A stretch of 64,000 nucleotides of DNA from NCBI RefSeq assembly GCF_041080655.1, contig NZ_CP163525.1:2914001-2978000 (forward strand), given 5' to 3'. The DNA is from Streptomyces sp. CG4. Lineage in GTDB: Bacteria > Actinomycetota > Actinomycetes > Streptomycetales > Streptomycetaceae. The translations under genes and the position numbers were made by a program. Of this stretch, positions 38,038-46,926 are shown one piece after another (position 1 is the stretch's first letter; every line of letters begins with the position of its first letter). The notes under the pieces are model-generated. The model worked only from the letters and a program-made list of their open reading frames with translations. It did no database searches and was not told where the DNA came from.

Positions 38038-38822
38038 GCCCCCCGCAGCGCCCACCCGTGGTCCACCGGGCCGATGCCGGCGCCCAGTGCGAACCCGGCC
38101 GCGATCGCCCCGGTGACGTACTCCTTGGCCTGCGTGGCCGCGTCCGGCACGGTGAGTCCCTTCGCCAGCCCCGAGGCGATCGCGGAGGCGAGGGTGCAGC
38201 CCGTGCCATGGGTGTGCCGGTTGTCGTGGCGGGGGGCGCGCAGCCAGTGCTCGGACGAGCCGTCCGTCAGCAGATCCACGGCGTCCCCGGACAGATGCCC
38301 GCCCTTGATCAGCACCCACCGCGGCCCGTACGCCAGCACGGCCGCCGCCGCTCGCCGCAGATCGTCCTCGGACTCGACGTGCACGCCGGTGAGTTGGGCC
38401 ACCTCGTCGAGGTTGGGGGTGGCCACGGTGGCCGCCGGCAGCAGCTTCGTCCGTACGGAGTCCAGCGCGGAGGCGGCCAGCAGCGGGTCGCCGTGCTTGG
38501 AGACGCCCACCGGGTCCACCACGGCCGGCGCGTCCGTGCCGGAGATCAACTCGGCGACCTCCTCGACCAGTTCCGCCGAGGCCAGCATGCCGGTCTTCAC
38601 GGCCTGGACGCCGATGTCGTCGACGACGCTGCGGTACTGGGCGCGTACGGCCGCCACGGGCAGTTCCCACGCGCCCTGCACGCCCAGTGAGTTCTGCGCG
38701 GTCACCGCCGTGATCACGCTCATCCCGTGCACCCCGAGCGCCAGCATCGTCTTCAGGTCGGCCTGGATTCCGGCGCCACCGCCGGAGTCCGAGCCCGCCA
38801 CCGTGAGAACCCGGGGAATCAT
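38025..38822 (-). CDS. thiD: Hydroxymethylpyrimidine/phosphomethylpyrimidine kinase
   Basis: 265-residue kinase of thiamine synthesis phosphorylating HMP and HMP-P. Ribokinase-fold motifs: [20 protein letters not shown] at the N-terminus, [12 protein letters not shown] in the middle and the anion-hole [16 protein letters not shown], in which GTGC is the family signature. The ATG overlaps the thiL stop (ATGA). Its final 13 bases overlap the truncated SARP gene on the other strand. Confidence 0.96.
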   Translation of the reverse strand: MIPRVLTVAGSDSGGGAGIQADLKTMLALGVHGMSVITAVTAQNSLGVQGAWELPVAAVRAQYRSVVDDIGVQAVKTGMLASAELVEEVAELISGTDAPAVVDPVGVSKHGDPLLAASALDSVRTKLLPAATVATPNLDEVAQLTGVHVESEDDLRRAAAAVLAYGPRWVLIKGGHLSGDAVDLLTDGSSEHWLRAPRHDNRHTHGTGCTLASAIASGLAKGLTVPDAATQAKEYVTGAIAAGFALGAGIGPVDHGWALRGAHAG

Positions 38823-39784
38823 GACTCGATGTCCCCGAAGTGGTCCCAGCCGCCCTTGCTGGTCCAGGGCGCCCCGTCGACGGTCACCTGGGGCAGCGCG
38901 GAGGGGTTGAGGACCTCGCCGATGACCTTCCAGCGGGCCGGCAGCTTGGTGTCCGACGGGAAGGTCGCGACGATCGCGTGGTCCTCTCCCCCGCTCAGCA
39001 CCCACTGCAGCGGATCGACGCCCACGGCCTGCCCGATGTCGTTCATCTGCGTCGGGATGTCGATCGCGCTGGATCGGATGTCGATGCGGACCTTGCTGGC
39101 CTCGGCGATGTGCCCGAGGTCGGCGATCAGCCCGTCGCTCACGTCGCACATCGCGGTCGCGCCCAGGGCGGCCGCCGCCGGGCCCGCGTGGTACGGCGGC
39201 TCGGGACGCCGGTGAGCCTCCACGAAGGCGCGCGGGGAGCGGAAGCCGCGGGAGAGGACCGCGTACCCGGCCGCGGACCAGCCCAGCCAGCCCGTGACGG
39301 CCACCAGGTCGCCGGGCTGGGCACCGGCCCGGGTGACGGGCTCCTGGTTGCGCAGATCGCCGAGCGCGGTGATCGACACCATGATCGTGTCCCCGCGTAC
39401 GACGTCCCCGCCGACCACGGAGGCGCCCGCGACCTGGCACTCGTCGCGCAGGCCGTCCATCAGCTCGCTGGGCCAGGTCACCGGGAGTTCGGCCGGCACG
39501 ACCAGGCCGAGCAGCAGGGCGGTCGGTACGGCGCCCATCGCGGCGATGTCGGCGAGGTTCTGCGCCGCGGCCTTGCGCCCGACGTCGTACGCCGTGGACC
39601 AGTCGCGGCGGAAGTGCCGCCCTTCCAGCAGGATGTCGGTGCTCGCCACCACCCGCCGGTCGGGCGCGGCGACCACCGCGGCGTCGTCGCCGGGGCCGAT
39701 CCGGACCGCCGGGGTGGTGGTGAGACGGGAGGTGAGCTCCCTGATGAGCCCGAACTCCCCGAGCTCACCAACAGTGCCCTTCAT
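38819..39784 (-). CDS. thiL: Thiamine-monophosphate kinase
   Basis: 321 residues, phosphorylating TMP to the active cofactor TPP. Family motifs: [22 protein letters not shown] with the metal-binding Asp pair, [14 protein letters not shown] and [19 protein letters not shown]; later [20 protein letters not shown] and [16 protein letters not shown] 39784 begins at the conserved part. First gene of a thiL-thiD pair; I see no TPP riboswitch (THI box) upstream. Confidence 0.96.
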   Translation of the reverse strand: MKGTVGELGEFGLIRELTSRLTTTPAVRIGPGDDAAVVAAPDRRVVASTDILLEGRHFRRDWSTAYDVGRKAAAQNLADIAAMGAVPTALLLGLVVPAELPVTWPSELMDGLRDECQVAGASVVGGDVVRGDTIMVSITALGDLRNQEPVTRAGAQPGDLVAVTGWLGWSAAGYAVLSRGFRSPRAFVEAHRRPEPPYHAGPAAAALGATAMCDVSDGLIADLGHIAEASKVRIDIRSSAIDIPTQMNDIGQAVGVDPLQWVLSGGEDHAIVATFPSDTKLPARWKVIGEVLNPSALPQVTVDGAPWTSKGGWDHFGDIES

Positions 39785-40032
39785 CGTCCTGGCTCCCCTT
39801 CTCTGCCATGCCGTGCCCACTCGCGCGTCATCAGTGTCCCCGATACGGTCGAGATGACCGTCGAGACGGTCCTTTACGACCGTCGGTACGGTCACGCGGA
39901 CCGTCAACTTCCGTGGTGCCTGCACCCTGGCGCGCAAGCCCGGTTCCCGCAGGTCTCCCCGCGGGGAGCGGCGACGCGATACCGTGGCGTTCCTTTTCCC
40001 CACATGATCCTCGTGGCCGCCCTGGAGGTTCC

Positions 40033-40266
40033 GTGGTACAGGCGTACATCCTGATCCAGACGGAGGTCGGCAAAGCGTCGACCGTCGCCGAAGTGATCGC
40101 CAAGATCCCTGGAGTGATCCAGGCCGAGGACGTGACGGGTCCGTACGATGTCATCGTGCGCGCCCAGGCCGACACGGTCGACGACCTCGGTCGCATGGTG
40201 GTCGCCAAGGTCCAGCAAGTGGAAGGCATCACCCGCACCCTGACCTGTCCGGTCGTGCATCTGTAG
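40033..40266 (+). CDS. Stand-alone Lrp/AsnC ligand-binding (RAM) domain protein
   Basis: 77 residues from GTG 40033, with GGAGG just upstream. It begins VVQAYILIQTEVGKASTVAE and contains GVIQAEDVTGPYDVIVRAQA, an effector-binding RAM domain without the DNA-binding half. Such proteins may assemble with full Lrp-family regulators or sense amino acids alone. Divergent from thiL, upstream of the DUF3515 gene. Confidence 0.92.
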   Translation: MVQAYILIQTEVGKASTVAEVIAKIPGVIQAEDVTGPYDVIVRAQADTVDDLGRMVVAKVQQVEGITRTLTCPVVHL

Positions 40267-40286
40267 CCCCCGTCTACGCTTGGCCG

Positions 40287-40808
40287 GTGAACATCTTCCG
40301 TCACCGGCCCTTCGGCCTGCTCGCGCCCGCGCTGCTGATCACGGTCGCGGGCTGTTCATCTGCAGACGACAGCGCCACGGTGGCGGTTCCCAGCCCCGAC
40401 GCGAAGACGGCCCCGGTGTGCCGGGATCTGCACAAGGCGCTGCCGCAGCAGCTCGACGGACGAAGCCGCAACGACCCCGAGCCCCGGTCCGCCTACACGG
40501 CGGGCTGGGGAAGCCCGGCGATCATACTGCGCTGCGGGGTGGTACGGCCGCCGAAGATGATCGATCCCAAGGTGGCCGAGGGCGGTGACCCCGACGCCAT
40601 CGCGGGCGGGGTGAACGGCGTCGACTGGCTGATGGAGAGGCAGGGCGACGGCACCTGGCGGTTCACCACCGCGGGCCGCGTGGCTTATGTGCAGGTCAGC
40701 CTGCCCAAGGGGATGTCCGCGCAGGACGAGGGCACGGTCGTGCTCACGCACCTCGCGGACGCCGTGAAGAAGGCGATCCCCACGGGGATCGCCTCCATGC
40801 GCGGATGA
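40287..40808 (+). CDS. DUF3515 lipoprotein
   Basis: 173 residues from GTG 40287. A signal peptide (FGLLAPALLITVAGC) with a lipobox ending in Cys23 marks a lipid-anchored exported protein. The DUF3515 region follows: APVCRDLHKALPQQL, WGSPAIILRCGVVRP and VNGVDWLMERQGDGTWRFTT. This actinobacterial family usually sits next to ddl and the Lrp-like gene, as here; its function is not known. Cys45 and Cys83 could form a disulfide. Confidence 0.9.
   Translation: MNIFRHRPFGLLAPALLITVAGCSSADDSATVAVPSPDAKTAPVCRDLHKALPQQLDGRSRNDPEPRSAYTAGWGSPAIILRCGVVRPPKMIDPKVAEGGDPDAIAGGVNGVDWLMERQGDGTWRFTTAGRVAYVQVSLPKGMSAQDEGTVVLTHLADAVKKAIPTGIASMRG
40772..40793. terminator. Hairpin at the DUF3515/ddl junction
   Basis: ggcgatcccc / ggggatcgcc pair almost without loop inside the last codons of the DUF3515 gene. 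It probably ends transcription from one or both convergent genes. Confidence 0.55.
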
Positions 40809-40820
40809 TCTGCCGGGTGC

Positions 40821-41978
40821 TCAGCGCAGCCCGGTCGAGCGGCGCAGCGCCGCCTGCACCAGGCGGTCGATCAGCTCGGGGTAGCTGACGCCGCTGGCCT
40901 GCCACATCTGCGGGTACATCGAGATCGGCGTGAAACCGGGCAGCGTGTTGATCTCGTTGATCACGAACTCGCCGTCCTCGGTGAGGAAGAAGTCCGCGCG
41001 GACCAGGCCCTCGCAGGAGACCGCCTCGAACGCCTCCACCGCGAGCCGCCGCACCTCGGCCGTCTGCTCCTCGGTGAGCGGCGCCGGGACGATACCGGGC
41101 GTGGAGTCGATGTACTTGGCCTCGAAATCGTAGTACGCGTGCGCGTCCGGCGGCGGGATCTCGGCCGGCACGGAGGCGCGCGGCCCGTCCTCGAACTCCA
41201 GCACCCCGCACTCGATCTCGCGGCCCCGCACGGCGGCCTCGACGAGGATCTTCGGGTCGTGCGCCTGCGCGGTGGCGATCGCCTCGTCCAGGCCGGACAG
41301 GTCGTCGACCTTGGTGATGCCGATCGAGGAACCCGCGCGCGCGGGCTTCACGAACAGCGGCCAGCCGTGGTCGCCGGCGAAGTCGACGATCTTCTTGCGG
41401 GCGGCGGACTCGTCCCGCTCCCACTCACGGGGGCGGATCACCACGTACGGGCCGACCCCGAGCCCGTAGGAGGTGAAGATCCGCTTCATGTACTCCTTGT
41501 CCTGGCCGACCGCCGAGGCGAGCACACCGGCGCCCACGTACGGCACCCCGGACAGCTCCAGGAGGCCCTGCAGGGTGCCGTCCTCGCCGTACGGGCCGTG
41601 CAGCACGGGGAAGACCACGTCGACCTCGCCGAGCGCCTTGGGCACCGAGCCGGGCTCGCTGTAGACGACCTCGCGGTTGGCCGGGTCGACGGGGAGCACC
41701 ACGCCGCCCTCGGCGGACTCGGCCATGTCCTCGACGGCGGGCACCCGGCGGTCGGTGATGGCCATCCGCTCCGGCTCGTCGGCGGTGAGCACCCAACGGC
41801 CCTCCCGCGTGATGCCGATCGGCAGCACGTCGTACTTGGTCCGGTCGATGGCGCCGAGGACGGCGCCGGCGGTGACCGTGGAGATCCCGTGTTCGGAGCT
41901 GCGCCCGCCGAACACGACGGCCACGCGGGGCTTGCGCGACGGCTGCTCGGGGCTCTGGGGAAGGTTCTCGGTGCTCAT
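40821..41978 (-). CDS. ddl: D-alanine--D-alanine ligase
   Basis: 385-residue ATP-grasp enzyme making the D-Ala-D-Ala end of the peptidoglycan stem peptide. N-terminal VAVVFGGRSSEHGIS, HGPYGEDGTLQGLLE, the ATP-binding loop PARAGSSIGITKV, RADFFLTEDG and NEINTLPGFTPISMYP are all present. The EDGTLQG/omega-loop type and the absence of van genes nearby support a normal D-Ala-D-Ala ligase. No strong ribosome site precedes ATG 41978. Confidence 0.96.
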   Translation of the reverse strand: MSTENLPQSPEQPSRKPRVAVVFGGRSSEHGISTVTAGAVLGAIDRTKYDVLPIGITREGRWVLTADEPERMAITDRRVPAVEDMAESAEGGVVLPVDPANREVVYSEPGSVPKALGEVDVVFPVLHGPYGEDGTLQGLLELSGVPYVGAGVLASAVGQDKEYMKRIFTSYGLGVGPYVVIRPREWERDESAARKKIVDFAGDHGWPLFVKPARAGSSIGITKVDDLSGLDEAIATAQAHDPKILVEAAVRGREIECGVLEFEDGPRASVPAEIPPPDAHAYYDFEAKYIDSTPGIVPAPLTEEQTAEVRRLAVEAFEAVSCEGLVRADFFLTEDGEFVINEINTLPGFTPISMYPQMWQASGVSYPELIDRLVQAALRRSTGLR

Positions 41979-42037
41979 AACGCGTTGAGAGTACCCGTTG
42001 GTAGAGCCCTGATACAGCGACGGCGCAGAGGGTTCGC

Positions 42038-43048
42038 TCAGCGTCGCTCGGGCTTCGCGCTGCGCGACATCAGCTCCTTGAGGGCGACCACCGGCGGCTT
42101 GCCCTCGTGCACGATGTCCACGACCGTCTCGGTGATGGGCATCTCGACCCCGTGCCGGCGGGCCAGATCCGCCACCGACTCGCAGGACTTGACGCCCTCG
42201 GCGGTCTGCCTGGTGACGGCGATGGTCTCCTCCAGGGTCATGCCCTTGCCGAGGTTGGTGCCGAAGGTGTGGTTGCGGGACAGCGGCGAGGAGCAGGTGG
42301 CCACCAGGTCGCCGAGGCCCGCGAGTCCGGAGAAGGTCAGCGGGTCGGCGCCGAGCGCGACGCCGAGCCGCGCGGTCTCGGCGAGGCCCCGGGTGATGAG
42401 CGAGCCCTTGGCGTTGTCGCCGAGCCCCATGCCGTCCGCGATGCCGACGGCGAGCCCGATGACGTTCTTCACGGCACCGCCGAGCTCGCAGCCGACCACG
42501 TCGGTCTCCGTGTACGGCCGGAAGTACGGCGTGTGGCAGGCGGCCTGGAGGCGCCTGGCGACGGCCTCGTCGGCGCAGGCGACGACGGCGGCGGCGGGCA
42601 TCCGGGCGGCGATCTCGCGGGCCAGATTGGGCCCGGTGACGACCGCGATGCGGTCCGCGCCGACCTTGGCGACGTCGTCGATGACCTCGCTCATCCGCAT
42701 GGTGGAGCCGAGTTCGACGCCCTTCATCAGGGAGACGAGCACGGTGTCCGGAGCGAGCAGCGGGGTCCACTCGGCGAGGTTGGCGCGCAGGGTCTGGGAG
42801 GGGACGGCGAGGACGGTGAAGTCCGCGTCCCGCAGCGCCTCGGCCGGGTCCGAGGTGGCCTTGAGGTTCTCGGGGAGTTCGACGCCGGGCAGGTAGTCGG
42901 GGTTGGTCCGCGTGGAGTTGACGGCCTCGGCCAGCTCGGGGCGGCGGGCCCACAGGGTCACTTCACAGCCCGCGTCGGCGAGCACCATGCCGAAGGCCGT
43001 GCCCCATGAGCCGGTGCCCATGACCGCCGCCTTTACCGCCTCGCTCAC
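42038..43048 (-). CDS. gpsA: Glycerol-3-phosphate dehydrogenase [NAD(P)+]
   Basis: 336 residues, making sn-glycerol 3-phosphate for phospholipids. The Rossmann motif AVMGTGSWGTAFG is at residues 8-20, SLMKGVE and the catalytic-region motif GAVKNVIGLAVGIADGMGLG follow, then KGSLITRGLAE. GTG 43048 overlaps the plsC stop (GTGA), so the two steps of phosphatidate synthesis are coupled. Confidence 0.96.
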   Translation of the reverse strand: MSEAVKAAVMGTGSWGTAFGMVLADAGCEVTLWARRPELAEAVNSTRTNPDYLPGVELPENLKATSDPAEALRDADFTVLAVPSQTLRANLAEWTPLLAPDTVLVSLMKGVELGSTMRMSEVIDDVAKVGADRIAVVTGPNLAREIAARMPAAAVVACADEAVARRLQAACHTPYFRPYTETDVVGCELGGAVKNVIGLAVGIADGMGLGDNAKGSLITRGLAETARLGVALGADPLTFSGLAGLGDLVATCSSPLSRNHTFGTNLGKGMTLEETIAVTRQTAEGVKSCESVADLARRHGVEMPITETVVDIVHEGKPPVVALKELMSRSAKPERR

Positions 43049-43875
43049 TTGCTCTGCCCCTCCGGTTCCGTGCCCTGCGTCTGTGCGGCCTGCGTGTGTG
43101 CGCCCTGCGTCTGTGCGGCCTGCGTCTGTGCGGCTTGTGTCTGGGCCTGGGTGCGGCGCCGTTGTTCGATCCGCTCGCGGCGCGGGTCGTAGGGGGTCTC
43201 GGGCGCCTTCTCGCCGCGGAGCTCCTCGAGCTGGCGGGTGATGGCCGCCATGATGACCTCGGTGGCCTCCTTCAGCAGGTCCGGGGTCATCTCCTTGTCG
43301 TAGAAGCGCGACAGGTCCACCGGCGGGCCCGCGAGCACGTGATGGGTCTTGCGCGGGAAGAGGTTCGGCTTCTTGGCGTACGGCGGCAGCAGTTCGTTGG
43401 CGCCCCACTGGGCGACCGGGACGACCGGGCACTTGGTCTGCAGGGCCACGCGGGCGGCGCCGGTCTTGCCGGTCATGGGCCAGCCGTCCGGGTCGCGGGT
43501 GAGGGTGCCCTCGGGGTAGAAGGCGACGCATTCGCCGCGCTCCACGGCGTCGATCGCGGCGCGGAAGGCGCTCAGCGCGTCCGTGGACTCGCGGTAGACG
43601 GGGATCTGCCCGGTGCCGCGCATGGCGGCGCCGATGAATCCCTTCTTGAAAAGCCCGCTCTTCGCCAGGAATCGCGGAACCCGTCCGGTGTTGTACTGAT
43701 AGTGCGCGTACGCGAAGGGGTCCACATGGGAATTGTGGTTCACCACAGTGATAAATCCGCCCTCGGCCGGAATGTGCTCCATTCCGCGCCAGTCCCGCTT
43801 GATCAGAACGACCAGCGGCGGTTTGCAGAGCACCGCGGCGAAGCGGTACCAGAAGCCGATTCTGCGGCGGGGCAC
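43045..43875 (-). CDS. plsC: 1-acyl-sn-glycerol-3-phosphate acyltransferase
   Basis: 276 residues from GTG 43875 (GGAAGG 8 bases upstream). The acyltransferase motifs are NHNSHVD (modified HX4D, His50-like), GQIPVYRES, FYPEGTLTRD and PVVPVAQWGANE. One N-terminal hydrophobic segment (FAAVLCKPPLVVLI) is likely membrane-associated. The C-terminal tail from about residue 242 is a low-complexity Thr-Gln-Ala repeat not needed for catalysis (separate entry). Coupled to gpsA. Confidence 0.94.
   Translation of the reverse strand: MPRRRIGFWYRFAAVLCKPPLVVLIKRDWRGMEHIPAEGGFITVVNHNSHVDPFAYAHYQYNTGRVPRFLAKSGLFKKGFIGAAMRGTGQIPVYRESTDALSAFRAAIDAVERGECVAFYPEGTLTRDPDGWPMTGKTGAARVALQTKCPVVPVAQWGANELLPPYAKKPNLFPRKTHHVLAGPPVDLSRFYDKEMTPDLLKEATEVIMAAITRQLEELRGEKAPETPYDPRRERIEQRRRTQAQTQAAQTQAAQTQGAHTQAAQTQGTEPEGQSK
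43075..43152 (-). repeat. 15-base tandem repeat in the plsC 3' end
   Basis: The unit encodes Ala-Ala-Gln-Thr-Gln, about five imperfect copies (TQAQTQAAQTQAAQTQGAHT and onward), at residues 242-267. Probably length-variable by replication slippage. Confidence 0.85.
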
Positions 43876-44028
43876 AAGGACACCTTCCTCTAGGGGCTGC
43901 CACCTCGGCGGGGGCCGCACAAGTGTCGCCCCAGGCCGCCGGTCTGTCGAGAACACCGTACGCCCCGCCGCTCGTGGCGCCCGATGGCGCGGGGACAATG
44001 ATCGCGAGGAGAGAGGGGCGGTACGCCG

Positions 44029-44667
44029 GTGCAATGGACGTTGGTCATCCCGCTGAAACCCTTGTCCCGGGCCAAGAGCAGGCTCTCGGACACGGCCGGC
44101 GATGGTGTGCGGCCGGGGCTGGCCCTGGCGTTCGCCCAGGACACGGTGGCCGCGGCGGTGGCCTGTACGGCGGTTTCGGATGTGGCGGTCGTCACGGACG
44201 ACGAGCTGGCCGCGCGTGAGCTGGCCGCACTGGGCGCCCGGATCGTGCCGGACACCCCGGCGGGCGGGCTGAACGCCGCTCTGGCGCACGGCGCGGCCGT
44301 CGTACGGGAAATGCGCCCGCGCACACCGATCGCGGCGCTGAATGCCGATCTCCCGGCGTTGCGCCCGTCGGAACTCGCCGTTGTCCTGGGCGCGGCAGCG
44401 GAGTTTCCGCGCGCGTTTCTCGCGGATGCGGCTCAGCTGGGCACGACGTTGCTGGCCGCGGGGCCGGACGCGGAATTGCGCCCGGAGTTCGGTCTTGATT
44501 CCCGTTCCCGGCATCGCGCCTCCGGCGCCCGGGAACTGGAGCTCGCCGAGGTCGATTCGGTACGACAGGACGTGGATACCGGGGATGATCTGCGGTCGGC
44601 GCTGGCCTTGGGAGTGGGCCCGTATACGGCGGCGACATCGGCGGGTTTGCTGATCCCGGGGTCGTAA
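44029..44667 (+). CDS. cofC: CofC/FbiD, phosphoenolpyruvate (2-phospholactate) guanylyltransferase
   Basis: 212 residues from GTG 44029. It begins MQWTLVIPLKPLSRAKSRLS, the guanylyltransferase loop; VAVVTDDELAARELAALGAR and PRTPIAALNADLPALRPSEL hold the nucleotide-binding Asp residues. It activates PEP (in actinobacteria) or 2-phospholactate for the CofD step of coenzyme F420 synthesis. Other F420 genes are not in the window. Divergent from plsC. Confidence 0.92.
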   Translation: MQWTLVIPLKPLSRAKSRLSDTAGDGVRPGLALAFAQDTVAAAVACTAVSDVAVVTDDELAARELAALGARIVPDTPAGGLNAALAHGAAVVREMRPRTPIAALNADLPALRPSELAVVLGAAAEFPRAFLADAAQLGTTLLAAGPDAELRPEFGLDSRSRHRASGARELELAEVDSVRQDVDTGDDLRSALALGVGPYTAATSAGLLIPGS

Positions 44668-44700
44668 GGTTCGGGGCACTGCTCGCCGGGAGGTACGGCG

Positions 44701-44727
44701 GCTGCAACCCCCTGGGGCGCGGGGAAC
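44701..44727 (+). repeat. Fragment of the dispersed Streptomyces repeat
   Basis: gctgcaaccccctggggcgc followed by ggggaac: the same core (ggggcgcggggaac at 44714-44727) as the copy in smc. Located between cofC and the small gene at 44766. Confidence 0.65.
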
Positions 44728-44765
44728 CCCACGGCGACGCCCGGCACCGGAGCTACCCTGCAGCC

Positions 44766-44969
44766 ATGCAAGCCACCGCATACACCTACGACCCCGAAAC
44801 CCGCAGTGGACAGGTGCTCCTCGACGACGGCACCCCGGTGCCCTTCGACGCCGCCGCCTTCACTGCCGGAGGCCTCCGGCTGTTGCGCCCCGGCCAGCGC
44901 GTGCGGATCGAGACCGAGGGCCGGGGCGACACCCTGCGCATCACCCTCGTAACCCTTCAAACCCTGTAA
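44766..44969 (+). CDS. Small OB-like conserved protein
   Basis: 67 residues, [20 protein letters not shown] and onward, predicted as short beta strands with [18 protein letters not shown] and [15 protein letters not shown], reminiscent of cold-shock/OB folds but without the RNP motifs. No ribosome site of note. Between cofC and hupS; function unknown. Confidence 0.78.
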   Translation: MQATAYTYDPETRSGQVLLDDGTPVPFDAAAFTAGGLRLLRPGQRVRIETEGRGDTLRITLVTLQTL

Positions 44970-44990
44970 CTGCCCTTACACACGCCGCGG

Positions 44991-45015
44991 GCCGGGCTCC
45001 CCAGGGGAGTCCGGC
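44991..45015. terminator. Bidirectional terminator before hupS end
   Basis: Arms gccgggctcccc and ggggagtccggc (one G-U) with a very tight loop lie between the convergent small gene and hupS. Confidence 0.75.
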
Positions 45016-45039
45016 CCGGCGCGTGGGTGCCCGGCGGCC

Positions 45040-45693
45040 TTACGACGCCGCCTTGCGGGCGGTGGCCTTCTTCGCGGTGGTCTTGCGGGCCGTCGACTTC
45101 TTGGCCGGGGCCTTCTTCGCGGTCACCTTCTTCGCCGGAGCCTTCTTCGCCGTCGCCTTCTTGGCGGCGGCCTTCTTCGCCGCGGTGGTCTTGGCGGCCG
45201 CCGTGGTCTTCTTGGCGGCGGCCTTCTTCGCCGTGGTCTTCTTCGCGGCCGCCGCGGTCTTCTTCACCGCCGCCTTCTTCGCGGTGACCTTCTTCGCGGC
45301 CGCCTTCTTCGCCGTGGTCTTCTTCGCGGCGGCCTTCTTGACCGTCGCCGCGGCGCCGCCGGTCAGGCTGCCCTTCGGCGCCTTCTTGACCGAGACCTCG
45401 CCACCGCGCGGCAGCTTCTTCGAGCCGCTCACCAGGTCCTTGAAGCCCTGACCGGCGCGGAAGCGCGGCACGGAGGTCTTCTTGACCCGAACCCGCTCGC
45501 CCGTCTGAGGGTTGCGGGCGTAACGGGCGGGGCGGTCCACCTTCTCGAAGGACCCGAAGCCGGTGACCGAGACCCGCTCGCCCGCGACGACCGCGCGGAC
45601 GATGGCGTCCAGGACATGATCGACAGCTTCGGCGGCCTGCTGACGGCCACCCACCTTGTCGGCAATCGCTTCTACGAGCTGCGCCTTGTTCAC
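45040..45693 (-). CDS. hupS: HupS, nucleoid-associated HU-like protein with histone-H1-like tail
   Basis: 217 residues from GTG 45693. Residues 1-92 are a normal HU fold ([40 protein letters not shown] with the DNA-binding arm). Residues 125-217 are an Ala/Lys-rich tail with repeated [13 protein letters not shown] units similar to eukaryotic linker histone H1. In Streptomyces HupS condenses the nucleoid during sporulation. It is preceded by an AGGGGAAG site and by an unusually AT-rich leader (about 45720-45800). Confidence 0.95.
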   Translation of the reverse strand: MNKAQLVEAIADKVGGRQQAAEAVDHVLDAIVRAVVAGERVSVTGFGSFEKVDRPARYARNPQTGERVRVKKTSVPRFRAGQGFKDLVSGSKKLPRGGEVSVKKAPKGSLTGGAAATVKKAAAKKTTAKKAAAKKVTAKKAAVKKTAAAAKKTTAKKAAAKKTTAAAKTTAAKKAAAKKATAKKAPAKKVTAKKAPAKKSTARKTTAKKATARKAAS

Positions 45694-45829
45694 GTCTTCC
45701 CCTTCGGAGACATCGCCAGAACGAAAGTGTTCAAGCTTTTTCGCACGTTAGGCAGATATATACCGCAAATCAAACACGAAACGGGCTTATCACCCTTGTG
45801 CCGCAACGGACTCGGTGATCTCGGGCTGT

Positions 45830-46060
45830 TCAGTGGTCCTCGTCGGGGATCCGCCCCGCATCGAGGTCCGCGTTGAACTGCTCGAGCCGCCTTGCCGCAG
45901 TGGCGAGATCGTGCTTGGCCGCGGCCGTAATGACCAGCAGCTTCCGGGTCAGCGCCATCCGTACGCCCTCCGGGACTTGCAGTGCGCGCACCCTTGCGTG
46001 CGCTTCCTTGAGTTGGTTCGCGACCGCCGTATAGAGCTGGAGTTGGCCGTCGTGTTCCAT
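45830..46060 (-). CDS. Small conserved hypothetical protein
   Basis: 76 residues from ATG 46060: [20 protein letters not shown] and continuing as two to three amphipathic helices ([20 protein letters not shown]), no signal or membrane segment. Codon use is typical. Between leuD and hupS; function not recognised, but the sequence looks conserved-type and non-random. Confidence 0.7.
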   Translation of the reverse strand: MEHDGQLQLYTAVANQLKEAHARVRALQVPEGVRMALTRKLLVITAAAKHDLATAARRLEQFNADLDAGRIPDEDH

Positions 46061-46245
46061 GCACAGATTGTGCCATCTGGGGCGAGTTGTCGCCTGCGCA
46101 GGGGGCAACTGCCGCCTCAAATGGCCTTCCAGGCACTTGCGGAGGACGCGATCCCAGCACTCACGTACCCGGGTAACGCCCTTCCTAACGTGGGAAGTTG
46201 AGCACGGCGCAGGAGACGTGCGGGGCCGTTCGGGGGCAGACATGG

Positions 46246-46278
46246 CCGTACCCCCGATCGTGGCGATCGGGGGTACGG
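46246..46278 (-). terminator. leuCD terminator
   Basis: Perfect 15-base arms ccgtacccccgatcg / cgatcgggggtacgg (46246-46260, 46264-46278) with a 3-base loop, 48 bases downstream of leuD. Confidence 0.85.
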
Positions 46279-46326
46279 ACGGGGGTGTTGACGTGGCCGA
46301 AACCTGCCCCGCTCAGGGGGGCCGGA

Positions 46327-46920
46327 TCAGGCCTGGAGGGTCCGCGGCTTGTGGGCGGGCCGCTTGGCCTCGTACGCGGCGATGTCGGCCTCGTTCCGGA
46401 GCGTGATGGAGATGTCGTCCAGGCCGTTCAGCAGCCGCCAGCGGGAGTTCTCGTCCAGCTCGAAGGAGGCGGTGATGCCCTCGGCGCGCACCTCACGCGC
46501 CTCGAGGTCCACCGTGATCTCCGCGGTGGGGTCCGCTTCCGTCAGCTCCCACAGCGCGTCCACGATCTTCTGCTCCAGCACCACCGTGAGCAGGCCGTTC
46601 TTCAGCGAGTTGCCCCGGAAGATGTCCGCGAAACGGGAGGAGATCACGGCCTTGAAGCCGTAGTTCTGCAGCGCCCAGACGGCGTGCTCGCGGGAGGAAC
46701 CGGTGCCGAAGTCGGGACCGGCGACCAGGACCGTGGCGCCCTGCCGCTCGGGGCGGTTGAGGATGAAGTTCTCGTCCTTGCGCCAGGCCTCGAACAGCCC
46801 GTCCTCGAAGCCGTCCCTGGTGACCTTCTTGAGCCAGTGAGCAGGGATGATCTGGTCGGTGTCGACGTTGCTGCGGCGCAGCGGCACGGCCCGGCCGGTG
46901 TGTGTGGTGAAGGCTTCCAT
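46327..46920 (-). CDS. leuD: 3-isopropylmalate dehydratase small subunit
   Basis: 197 residues; with LeuC it isomerises 2- to 3-isopropylmalate in leucine synthesis. Motifs [20 protein letters not shown] and [20 protein letters not shown] are diagnostic. It starts 7 bases after leuC, which is typical of a leuCD operon. Confidence 0.96.
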   Translation of the reverse strand: MEAFTTHTGRAVPLRRSNVDTDQIIPAHWLKKVTRDGFEDGLFEAWRKDENFILNRPERQGATVLVAGPDFGTGSSREHAVWALQNYGFKAVISSRFADIFRGNSLKNGLLTVVLEQKIVDALWELTEADPTAEITVDLEAREVRAEGITASFELDENSRWRLLNGLDDISITLRNEADIAAYEAKRPAHKPRTLQA

Positions 46921-46926
46921 GATCTC

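Noticed and set aside
39785..40032. TPP riboswitch upstream of thiL
   Set aside because: I find no THI-box elements; the gap is short and carries the divergent Lrp-like promoter.
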